Shown here piece by piece: positions 9,555-15,565 of a stretch of DNA of 17,320 nucleotides. The stretch lies in the NCBI GenBank assembly GCA_910586955.1, contig CAJUMM010000056.1, forward strand, positions 1 through 17,320, written 5' to 3'. Positions within the stretch are counted from its first letter, which is position 1. Each line of letters begins with the position of its first letter. A model generated the notes under the pieces. The model was not told the DNA's origin, did not search any database, and saw only the letters and a list, made by a program, of their open reading frames with translations. The DNA comes from an uncultured Lachnospiraceae bacterium (GTDB lineage: Bacteria > Bacillota > Clostridia > Lachnospirales > Lachnospiraceae). A program made the position numbers and the translations under genes.

Positions 9555-10562
9555 CTAGTAGGCATTTTTCTGCTCATACTCTTCTACATTTTCTTTGCTT
9601 ACCCACTGCTCCTCAATGTAGATAATGTCTTCCTCCGGCTCGTTTCCGTCAAGAATGCTGTAAACCTGGTTTACAACCTCCGCAGCCAAAAGGCTGGGAT
9701 ACTGGGCTGCCGTTCCAAGAAGCTTTCCGCTCTTAATAAGCTCGCAGGCGTCCTTTGCTCCGTCAATGCCTACTACATAGGTACCGTCAATTTTATTGGC
9801 GCTGTCCAAAGCTGCAATGGCCCCGATGGCAGCCGGATCATTGGTTCCGAATACCGCATCGATCTGCTCATTGGCCTGAAGCATATTTTCCATCAGGGGC
9901 AGGGCTGCCTCTACGGAACCGTCCCCGTCCTGCCGGGCCACAATTTTCATATCCGGGTATTCCTCGATAACGCTCATAAAGCCTTCCATCCGGTCCTGCA
10001 CCGCCATATTGGTGGAGAGATCGATAATGGCGATATTTCCCTTGCCGCCCAAAGCATCTGCCAAGGCCTGGGCACAGAGCTTTCCTCCAAGCACATTGTC
10101 GGATACCACCTGGGTGGCTACCAGATCTCCGTCATAGACCTTGGTATCAATGACAACCACCGGCACATTTTTCCCATTGCAGGCCTCAAGGGCCGGTTTG
10201 ATTCCCTTCCAGTCATTGGGACTTACGATTACCGCATCCACTCCGGAGGCCACAGCGTCCTCGATCTGCTGGATCTGCTTCTCTGCGTTTAGCTGGGCGT
10301 CGTAGGTGACAAGCTCCCCGCCTCTCTTTTCAATCTCAGCTTTTAAAACATCGTTTTCCGCAATCCAGAAGGGATTATTAAGGGACATAAAGGAGGCTGC
10401 AATCCTTATCTTCTCCTTGGGTTTTTCCGCCTCCTCTTCTTCCGTTCCCTGGGCTTCCTCTGCCGCCGGCTGGCTTCCAAGGCCTGCAGGCTCCTTTGTG
10501 GCACACGCGGCCATTCCCGTTATCATTGCTGCTGCCGTCAGTATTGCTAATATCTTTTTCAT
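9555..10562 (-). CDS. Ribose-type sugar ABC transporter substrate-binding lipoprotein
   Basis: A 335-residue periplasmic-binding-protein fold of the RbsB type (Peripla_BP_4), anchored outside the membrane as a lipoprotein. The N terminus MKKILAILTAAAMITGMAAC is a signal peptide ending in the lipobox-like MAAC, followed by an Ala/Glu-rich linker. Typical family segments are IRIAASFMSLNNPFW, DAVIVSPNDW, VPVVVIDTKV, DAVFGTNDPAAIGAI and YVVGIDGAKDA. The start at 10562 has AGGAGG 9 bases upstream; the longer in-frame start at 10616 would put 18 charged residues ahead of the signal peptide and was rejected. It is the first gene of the operon, behind a roughly 220-nt leader. The ligand cannot be named from sequence: RbsB-like proteins bind ribose, xylose, galactose, allose, AI-2 and others. 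Confidence 0.94.
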   Translation of the reverse strand: MKKILAILTAAAMITGMAACATKEPAGLGSQPAAEEAQGTEEEEAEKPKEKIRIAASFMSLNNPFWIAENDVLKAEIEKRGGELVTYDAQLNAEKQIQQIEDAVASGVDAVIVSPNDWKGIKPALEACNGKNVPVVVIDTKVYDGDLVATQVVSDNVLGGKLCAQALADALGGKGNIAIIDLSTNMAVQDRMEGFMSVIEEYPDMKIVARQDGDGSVEAALPLMENMLQANEQIDAVFGTNDPAAIGAIAALDSANKIDGTYVVGIDGAKDACELIKSGKLLGTAAQYPSLLAAEVVNQVYSILDGNEPEEDIIYIEEQWVSKENVEEYEQKNAY

Positions 10563-10891
10563 GCTATTAATCCTCCTGTTCCAGTTCTTCTGTTTGTGGT
10601 TTAAGTTCTTTTGCATCCCGAAATTTCTTTTAAACTGCTTTTTCTCTCACCTTCTTTCCAAAATGCTTTCCGTCCAATATTTCCATAAAATCAAATTTTC
10701 CCTTTTATTTTTTTCGTTAAATTATTGTTTATTGAAATATTTTCCAGAATTTTTTTGTGCTTTTTGCTGTTGCTTTTTTATTTCTTTTATCATACACTTG
10801 TCTTATACAGAAAGACAATCCGATGCCTTGCTCAATAATTCTTATATATTGCTCTTATTTTACGGAGATAATTTCCAAACCGGAGGTGCCT
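10563..10891. other. Divergent intergenic region between the sugar operon and its AraC-type regulator
   Basis: These 329 bp hold no convincing gene. The transporter-side part (10563-10780) would be transcribed as an A/purine-rich leader of about 220 nt if the promoter at 10789-10818 is used. I see no known riboswitch fold and no strong terminator in it. The regulator-side part contains AT-rich candidate -10 sequences (TATATT near 10845), but no matching -35 at a proper distance for araC-type transcription. No good cre (CcpA) site was found. Confidence 0.7.
10789..10818 (-). promoter_or_regulatory. Probable promoter of the sugar operon with overlapping dyad operator
   Basis: On the minus strand: TTGTCT (10818-10813), an 18-bp spacer, TATGAT (10794-10789). 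A perfect 7-bp inverted repeat, TTGTCTT and AAGACAA separated by 7 bp (10798-10818), covers the -35 box and most of the spacer. That is a placement expected for a repressor site, or for an activator contacting RNA polymerase. The divergent AraC-type protein is the obvious candidate, although AraC proteins more often use direct repeats. Confidence 0.5.
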
Positions 10892-11758
10892 ATGTTTGAA
10901 AGTATGAATGTGGCCATCGACCCCAAATCCCAGTGGAAAACTACCACGCCTTTGGCCAATACCCTGCAGCTTCCTTTCTATCTTCTGGAATGGGGGCATT
11001 TTATGGCTTTCCACAACTATTTTACGGAGCGGGCCGATTCCTTCCGCTATCTGCTCTTTTATACGCTGAAAGGCTGTGGAAAGCTGGCCTACGAGGGAAA
11101 GACTTACTTTCTGACCCCGGGTACCATTGCCATTATTTACTGCGGCACTCCCCACAGGTACGAAACCCTGGGCACCGAGGGCTGGGATTTCCTCTGGTTT
11201 CATTACAACGGCTCTGGGGCAGCCGCCTACTATAAGCTCTATAACGAGGAAGAACTGTTCCTCCATGAGATTGCCCCCGGCAGCAGGGAAGCTGCTTTGG
11301 TCCAAAAAATAACCTCCTGTCCGGGAGATTACAGTTTTGAAAAAGATTTAGTTATAAATCAGTGGATTTTAGATTTGATGACCCTCTGCATTCTGAGCAA
11401 AAGAAAAAGACTCCGGCAGCAGTCCCCTGCAATCACGGAAAAACTGAAAGCCGCCCTGGACTATATGACGGAACATTTGAAGGAGAAAATTACCATCTCC
11501 GATATTTCACAGGCAGTGTATCTGTCCCAGTATCATTTCCAGCGGCTTTTCAAGAAACAGACCGGCGTTACTCCCTATGAATACCTGATTCACCTGCGCA
11601 TTAACCGCGCCAAGGATCTTCTGGTCTCCACAAACGCCGGCCTGGAAGACATTGCTGCCAGCTGCGGTTTCTCTGACAGTAAAAATCTGATTTACAATTT
11701 TAAACGGATCGTGCACACCACGCCCAACCAATACCGCAGGGAATTTTCCCTGGGATAG
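10892..11758 (+). CDS. AraC-family transcriptional regulator
   Basis: A 288-residue DNA-binding regulator. The N-terminal half (about residues 45-105) has the cupin-like AraC effector-binding pattern: LKGCGKLAYEGKTYFLTPG, then CGTPHRYE and WDFLWFHYNG. The last 100 residues are the double helix-turn-helix domain: ITISDISQAVYLSQYHFQRL, KKQTGVTPYEYL and the second-helix signature DIAASCGFSDSKNLIYNFKR. The start at 10892 has GGAGG 7 bases upstream. The frame is open upstream to 10757, but those 45 residues are hydrophobic and unlike the family. It is divergent from the transporter/isomerase operon and probably controls it in response to a sugar; that is inference from position. It ends 10 bp from the convergent yczE stop. 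Confidence 0.93.
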   Translation: MFESMNVAIDPKSQWKTTTPLANTLQLPFYLLEWGHFMAFHNYFTERADSFRYLLFYTLKGCGKLAYEGKTYFLTPGTIAIIYCGTPHRYETLGTEGWDFLWFHYNGSGAAAYYKLYNEEELFLHEIAPGSREAALVQKITSCPGDYSFEKDLVINQWILDLMTLCILSKRKRLRQQSPAITEKLKAALDYMTEHLKEKITISDISQAVYLSQYHFQRLFKKQTGVTPYEYLIHLRINRAKDLLVSTNAGLEDIAASCGFSDSKNLIYNFKRIVHTTPNQYRREFSLG

Positions 11759-11778
11759 AGACATGCCTTTACAGGGAA
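11737..11778. repeat. Nested CAGGGAA/TTCCCTG dyads at the convergent gene ends
   Basis: CAGGGAA-TT-TTCCCTG (11737-11752) covers the last codons of the AraC-type gene. The TTCCCTG arm (11746-11752) can instead pair with a second CAGGGAA (11772-11778) across the stop codon. Neither alternative is followed by a long T-tract, so this may be a weak bidirectional terminator or mRNA 3'-end structure rather than a classical terminator. Confidence 0.35.
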
Positions 11779-12431
11779 CATTTTGCCAGAATCCCCGTCA
11801 CTATTTTTTCGCTTCTGGGAAGGAGGAAACCGGCCACCGGTCCCACCAGCCCGGCACAGATAAGCGTGCCGATTCCGAAAACCCCTCCCAGCAGAAATCC
11901 CGCCGCCACGAAGGAAACGTCCACCAGGACACGGACCAGGCTGAATTTTGCATGGCTCTTGTCACTGATCACGAGGGCTACCAGATCGTTGGGCCCGGTC
12001 CCCGCATCCGATTTAATCACAATCGTCATGCCGAAGGCCAGAATCACACAGCCTGCCGCCAGGACCGGAATCTTAATCCACAGGCTCCCGCCCTCGGAGA
12101 AAAGGGGCCCCAAAAAGCCGGTGAAAAAATCAATAATCGGGCCGCCGCAGATCATACAGAGGATGGTTCCGATCTTTATGTAACTCCGGTCCACAACAAG
12201 AAGCACCAGGATAATCAAAAAACAGATGGCGATATGGGTATACCCGTGGGTCAGCGCCTGGAACCCCGGAACCCTGCTAAGGGTCCGGAAGATTCCCTGG
12301 ACCAGCACATTGAAGGGATCTGCCCCCAGATCCGCCAGCAAAAACAGCGTTACCCCAAGATGGGCAATGGTCAGTCCTGCCAGCAAAACAAGTACCCGGA
12401 TCAGCGTTTCTTTTCCCGTTCTCTTCTTCAT
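11769..12431 (-). CDS. yczE: YczE/YyaS-type integral membrane protein
   Basis: A 220-residue membrane protein with about five to six hydrophobic segments and very few charged residues between them. The N-terminal stretch GVTLFLLADLGADPFNVLVQG and the central VIKSDAGTGPNDLVALVI, each with an Asp-rich G-x-x-P-x-N/D motif, are typical of the YczE family of uncharacterised bacterial membrane proteins (related to YitT). A transport role is often assumed for this family but is not demonstrated. The ATG at 12431 lies one base after the lysA stop codon. There is only a weak GGGGCTGG ribosome site inside the end of lysA, so translation is likely coupled to lysA. That coupling hints at a role connected with lysine or diaminopimelate, but this is inference only. 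The gene converges with the AraC-type gene, 10 bp apart. Confidence 0.8.
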   Translation of the reverse strand: MKKRTGKETLIRVLVLLAGLTIAHLGVTLFLLADLGADPFNVLVQGIFRTLSRVPGFQALTHGYTHIAICFLIILVLLVVDRSYIKIGTILCMICGGPIIDFFTGFLGPLFSEGGSLWIKIPVLAAGCVILAFGMTIVIKSDAGTGPNDLVALVISDKSHAKFSLVRVLVDVSFVAAGFLLGGVFGIGTLICAGLVGPVAGFLLPRSEKIVTGILAKCSL

Positions 12432-12432
12432 T

Positions 12433-13704
12433 TTATAAAACCAGCCCCTTCAGATGATCAAAGCAGTCGAAAGTAGCAAAATAATCCTTTGGCGTCTCTG
12501 CCCTGCGGATAAGCTTTACGGTCCCGTCCTCTTTCAGGAGCAGCTCCGCAGATTTCAGCTTGCCGTTGTAATTGTATCCCATGGCAAATCCGTGGGCCCC
12601 CGTGTCGTGTATCACAAGCAGATCCCCCCGGTCAATGGCCGGAAGCGCCCGGTCAATGGCAAACTTATCGTTGTTTTCACACAAAGACCCGGTCACATCA
12701 TACACGTGATCTGCCGGGGCATCCTCCTTGCCCATTACGGTAATATGGTGGTAGGCCCCGTACATGGCCGGGCGCATCAGGTTCACCGCACAGGCGTCAC
12801 AGCCAATATACTCTTTGTGAATATGCTTCTTGTGAATGGCCTTGGTCACCAGACAGCCGTAAGGGCCCATCATAAACCGCCCAAGCTCCGTACAGATATC
12901 CACATTGCCCATGCCCGCCGGAACAAGAACTTCCTCATATACTCTGCGGACTCCTTCTCCGATGGCACGGATATCATTGGGCTCCTGGTCCGGGCGGTAG
13001 GGAATGCCGATTCCGCCGGAGAGGTTGATGAAGCGGATATCCGCCCCGGTCTCCTTTTTCAGGCGGACGGCCACCTCAAAGAGCACCTTGGCCAGCATAG
13101 GATAATAATCGTTGGTGACGGTATTGCTGGCCAGGAATGCGTGCAGGCCGAAACGCTTCGCCCCCTTCTCCATAAGAACCCGGTAGGCGTCAAAAAGCTG
13201 TTCCTCCGTCATGCCGTACTTGGAATCCCCTGGATTGTCCATAATGTCATTGCTGATCTGGAACACCCCGCCGGGATTGTAACGGCAGCTGATGGTTTCC
13301 GGGATATGGCCGATGGCCTCCTCCAGAAACTCAATGTGGGTGTAGTCATCCAGGTTGATAATGGCTCCCAGCTTGTCTGCGTATACAAACTCCTCCGCCG
13401 GCGTGTCGTTGGAGGAAAACATAATGTCCCCGCCCCGGACACCTATGGCCTCGGAGAGCATCAGCTCCGTCATGGAGGAACAGTCACAGCCGCAGCCGTA
13501 CTCCCGCAGGATCTCTATCAGAAAGGGATTGGGCGTTGCCTTCACTGCAAAGTATTCTTTATAGCCCGGATTCCAGGCAAAGGCTTCTTTCAAAGCCCTG
13601 GCATTCTCCCGGATCCCTTTCTCATCGTAAAGATAAAAGGGCGTGGGATAAGTCTTTTCGATTTCCCTGAGCTTCTCCAGGGTTACAAAGGTCTCTTTTT
13701 TCAT
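12433..13704 (-). CDS. lysA: Diaminopimelate decarboxylase, divergent clostridial type
   Basis: PLP-dependent fold-type III decarboxylase. LysA converts meso-diaminopimelate to lysine, the last step of lysine synthesis. In this 423-residue protein the PLP-binding lysine is K55 in YFAVKATPNP. The phosphate-binding glycine loop is SGGIGIPY (229-236), followed by ELGRFMMGPYG, RPAMYGAYHH (311-320) and the active-site Cys-Glu of GSLCENND (C342-E343). The AHGFAMGYNYNGKLKSAELL tail resembles the family's Tyr/Asn motif. Two motifs depart from textbook LysA: the usual G-x-H-x-H-x-GSQ reads GLHAFLASN, and EPGR reads ELGR. A related decarboxylase substrate therefore cannot be fully excluded. The start at 13704 has GAGGAG 9 bases upstream; a longer frame from 13794 runs through the promoter. 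The divergent LysR-type gene recalls the E. coli lysR-lysA arrangement and supports LysA. Confidence 0.85.
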   Translation of the reverse strand: MKKETFVTLEKLREIEKTYPTPFYLYDEKGIRENARALKEAFAWNPGYKEYFAVKATPNPFLIEILREYGCGCDCSSMTELMLSEAIGVRGGDIMFSSNDTPAEEFVYADKLGAIINLDDYTHIEFLEEAIGHIPETISCRYNPGGVFQISNDIMDNPGDSKYGMTEEQLFDAYRVLMEKGAKRFGLHAFLASNTVTNDYYPMLAKVLFEVAVRLKKETGADIRFINLSGGIGIPYRPDQEPNDIRAIGEGVRRVYEEVLVPAGMGNVDICTELGRFMMGPYGCLVTKAIHKKHIHKEYIGCDACAVNLMRPAMYGAYHHITVMGKEDAPADHVYDVTGSLCENNDKFAIDRALPAIDRGDLLVIHDTGAHGFAMGYNYNGKLKSAELLLKEDGTVKLIRRAETPKDYFATFDCFDHLKGLVL

Positions 13705-13740
13705 GGCTCGGTACTCCTCTTTTGGTTTTTTCTCTTGACT

Positions 13741-13807
13741 ATTATAAACATAAATCCTATGATTTGTATAGCGAATAATTTTGATTATTATCATTCGATT
13801 TTCGAAT
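13741..13807. promoter_or_regulatory. lysA/LysR-type divergent promoter region with T-N11-A operator
   Basis: A perfect TATAAT (13746-13741, minus strand) lies about 37 bases before the lysA start but has no good -35 box, as expected for an activator-dependent promoter. On the plus strand TTGTAT (13764-13769) and TATTAT (13786-13791), 16 bp apart, could drive the regulator. ATTCGA-TTT-TCGAAT (13793-13807) is a perfect 6-bp dyad of the LysR-family T-N11-A form. A second dyad AATAAT-TTTG-ATTATT (13774-13789) lies between it and the lysA promoter. The layout is classic for a LysR-type activator that also represses itself. Confidence 0.6.
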
Positions 13808-13832
13808 TTTAAATCAAGAGGAGGAATGCCCG

Positions 13833-14687
13833 ATGGACACCCAGAATTTAAGAACCTTTCTCACCCTGGCTAACGTCAAAAATTTCACCCAGACGGCCAG
13901 CCTGATGTTTATAGCCCAGTCCACCGTCACCAACCGCATTGCGGAGCTGGAGCGGGAACTGGGAAAGCAGCTCTTTGTCCGCAGCAAAAAAAATCTCTCC
14001 CTCACCAGGGAAGGCCTTCTCTTCCAGGACTATGCCAGGAGAATCCTGGACTTAGAGGAAATGTCCCTGCGGGAAATCAATTCCCAGGACTTCTCCCGGG
14101 CTCCCCTGCGTCTGGGCACCACCAACACCATCTATGAGTGCCACCTGGCCTCCAGGCTCACCCGGCTTTTAAAGGAGGACGCCGGTTACTCCGTAAATCT
14201 CACCATCAGCCACTCTGTCAGCATTCTCCAGATGCTCCAGGACGGCCTTCTGGATATGGCCTTCTCCTACCAGCCCCTGCAAAGGCCGGGCTTTGCCTGC
14301 CAGCGCTTTCACACAGATCCTCTCCTTCTGGTGGCCGCTCCGGGAAACACCCTTTCCAGCCGGGGAATCCGCAAGGAAGAGCTTCCCGGCCTGAATTACC
14401 TCTTCTGCAACTTTGCCCTTCAGGAAGTGGGACAATTTATCCGGGAGCTCTTTCCGCCCTATTACCAGTTTCCCTTTGAAATCGATAACAGCACCAAGCT
14501 TCTCCCCTACCTGCTGGAGGGCATCGGATGCAGCTTTCTTCCATTCAGCCTGGTACAGCCCTGCCTGGAAGAGGGTTCCCTGATCTCCATTCCCCTTCTG
14601 GACTTTGAGGCGCCCAGGATCAACTGTTACCAGTCTTACCCTGCCGGAAAAGAACCTGCTTTCAGCCTGGTTCAGGGCCCAAAGTGA
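13833..14687 (+). CDS. LysR-family transcriptional regulator, divergent from lysA
   Basis: A 284-residue LysR-type regulator of normal length. Residues 1-60 form the winged helix-turn-helix: MDTQNLRTFLTLANVKNFTQ, ASLMFIAQSTVTNRIAELER and LGKQLFVRSKKNLSLTREG. A linker helix follows, and the C-terminal effector domain begins at about residue 90 with APLRLGTTNTIYE. The ATG at 13833 has GAGGAGG 8 bases upstream. It is divergent from lysA-yczE across 128 bp containing a T-N11-A palindrome, so it probably activates lysA in response to lysine or diaminopimelate, as LysR does in E. coli; the effector is inferred. The last 16 bp overlap the end of the convergent lipoprotein gene. Confidence 0.93.
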   Translation: MDTQNLRTFLTLANVKNFTQTASLMFIAQSTVTNRIAELERELGKQLFVRSKKNLSLTREGLLFQDYARRILDLEEMSLREINSQDFSRAPLRLGTTNTIYECHLASRLTRLLKEDAGYSVNLTISHSVSILQMLQDGLLDMAFSYQPLQRPGFACQRFHTDPLLLVAAPGNTLSSRGIRKEELPGLNYLFCNFALQEVGQFIRELFPPYYQFPFEIDNSTKLLPYLLEGIGCSFLPFSLVQPCLEEGSLISIPLLDFEAPRINCYQSYPAGKEPAFSLVQGPK

Positions 14688-15217
14688 CCGGCTGCTTTCT
14701 GCATCTCCTCCATAGCCTGGGCAACAGCGCGGCTCTGTTCCTCCCACTTCGCCCGGATTCCTTCCCGCTCCGGATGGTCTTCTCCCCGGATGCTTGCCTC
14801 CAGGACATCGCAGTAAGTGTCTATGAGGGCCCCATAATCTCCGGCAGCCTCCGCCATCTTTTCATGTGCTTCGCCAAAAATTTCCGGTACTTCTTCCATA
14901 AGGGAAAACTCCGCAAAGACCTGTTTTAATTCCCGCATCTCCTCCACCCGGCCTTCCATCTCTTCTACATTCTCCGGGTTTGTATCGCAAAGCTCTGCCA
15001 GTTCCTCTCCGGCCTGGGCCAGCTCCCCGGCCGCCCCGCTTAGTTTCTCCAATTCTTCAAGATACCGATCTATCTCTTCTTCCTGGTTTTCCTGTGGAAG
15101 CTGCCCCTGCTCTTGCTGCTCCTCCCCTGCCTGTCCCCGTTTTAAGGCTCCACAGCCTCCCAGCAGCAGGGCAGCCAGGCAGCCGGCAGCCAGCATTCCA
15201 TATAATTTTATCTTCAT
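14672..15217 (-). CDS. Small Glu-rich hypothetical lipoprotein
   Basis: I do not recognise a family. The 181-residue product begins MKIKLYGMLAAGCLAALLLG and then GC, a signal peptide with lipobox LGGC (lipidated C22). After a Gln/Glu-rich linker the rest is almost entirely predicted helix, strongly acidic and Ala/Glu/Leu/Met-rich, with heptad-like stretches such as YLEELEKLSGAAGELAQAG. That suggests a helical bundle or coiled coil on the outer face of the membrane. The ATG at 15217 has AGGAG 8 bases upstream. The stop lies inside the convergent LysR-type gene, overlapping it by 16 bp. It has its own promoter-like sequence at 15263-15291 and is divergent from cotJABC. A spore or cell-envelope role is possible from position but not supported by any motif. 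Confidence 0.8.
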   Translation of the reverse strand: MKIKLYGMLAAGCLAALLLGGCGALKRGQAGEEQQEQGQLPQENQEEEIDRYLEELEKLSGAAGELAQAGEELAELCDTNPENVEEMEGRVEEMRELKQVFAEFSLMEEVPEIFGEAHEKMAEAAGDYGALIDTYCDVLEASIRGEDHPEREGIRAKWEEQSRAVAQAMEEMQKAAGHFGP

Positions 15218-15262
15218 TTCTTCTGCTCCTTCTGAATTTCCATATTTTTACATTTCTACACT

Positions 15263-15291
15263 ATCATGCCTTACCCTGTTGGGAAAGTCAA
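15263..15291 (-). promoter_or_regulatory. Probable sigma-A promoter of the lipoprotein gene
   Basis: Minus strand: TTGACT (15291-15286), 17-bp spacer, CATGAT (15268-15263), about 46 bases before the start codon. The -35 is near consensus and the -10 matches four of six positions. It indicates vegetative expression, in contrast to the divergent sporulation operon. Confidence 0.55.
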
Positions 15292-15306
15292 GATTTTTTC
15301 CATCTT

Positions 15307-15334
15307 CACCCATTTTTTCTTTCCACATAGGATA
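15307..15334 (+). promoter_or_regulatory. Candidate mother-cell sigma (SigK/SigE) promoter of cotJABC
   Basis: CATAGGATA (15326-15334) fits the SigK -10 pattern CATANNNTA and shares the CATA core with SigE. CACC (15307-15310), 15 bp upstream, fits the short SigK -35 (mACm). No SigA-type pair is seen in this orientation. In Bacillus subtilis cotJ is SigE-dependent, so either mother-cell factor is plausible; the sequence alone leans to a SigK-like form. Confidence 0.45.
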
Positions 15335-15364
15335 TAAAAGAAATCATTTTGAAAGGAGCACTCT

Positions 15365-15565
15365 ATGGCAGACTTTTGTAATCAAACAGCCTCCTGCCAG
15401 GAGAGACACCGTGAAGATCCCCTTCACCACTTTTCCCTTGCAATGGCCTATGTACCCTGGCAGCGATGGAATCAGACATATGAACTGGAGAAAGCCCTGG
15501 GAGCCGGAACCATCTTCCCGGAGCTTGACAAACCATTTTTAGGAAAGCGGGGTGTTTGCAGATGA
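15365..15565 (+). CDS. cotJA: Spore coat-associated protein CotJA
   Basis: The 66-residue protein carries the CotJA signature in its second half: MAYVPWQRWNQTYELEKAL followed by GAGTIFPELDKPFLGKRG. CotJA is a small inner spore-coat component that in Bacillus subtilis is made in the mother cell and interacts with CotJC. The start at 15365 has AAGGAG 6 bases upstream. The TGA stop overlaps the ATG of the next gene as ATGA, so cotJA and cotJB are translationally coupled. The first 26 residues are polar and less conserved. It is the first gene of cotJABC and about 30 bases downstream of a mother-cell-type promoter sequence. Confidence 0.93.
   Translation: MADFCNQTASCQERHREDPLHHFSLAMAYVPWQRWNQTYELEKALGAGTIFPELDKPFLGKRGVCR

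Noticed and set aside
9393..10292. 299-codon plus-strand open frame opposite the ATPase and binding-protein genes
   Set aside because: It spans the junction of two clear minus-strand genes, has no ribosome site of note and no recognisable domain.
10655..10690. Possible CcpA (cre) site in the sugar operon leader
   Set aside because: The best candidate (TTGGACGGAAAGCA, minus strand) lacks the required spacing and central CG placement of the cre consensus.
10757..10891. 45-residue N-terminal extension of the AraC-type gene
   Set aside because: The extension is hydrophobic and unlike the family, and a strong GGAGG precedes the ATG at 10892.
11737..11778. Strong intrinsic terminator between the AraC-type and yczE genes
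   Set aside because: Good dyads exist, but no T-tract follows on either strand, so it is listed only as a repeat.
13705..13740. Lysine riboswitch ahead of lysA
   Set aside because: The predicted leader is only about 30-37 nt, too short for an L-box; control appears to be by the divergent LysR-type protein.
12454..13812. Long plus-strand open frame (452 codons) antisense to lysA
   Set aside because: It mirrors a well-recognised gene on the other strand, has no family motifs and extends over the divergent promoter. It is a by-product of codon bias.
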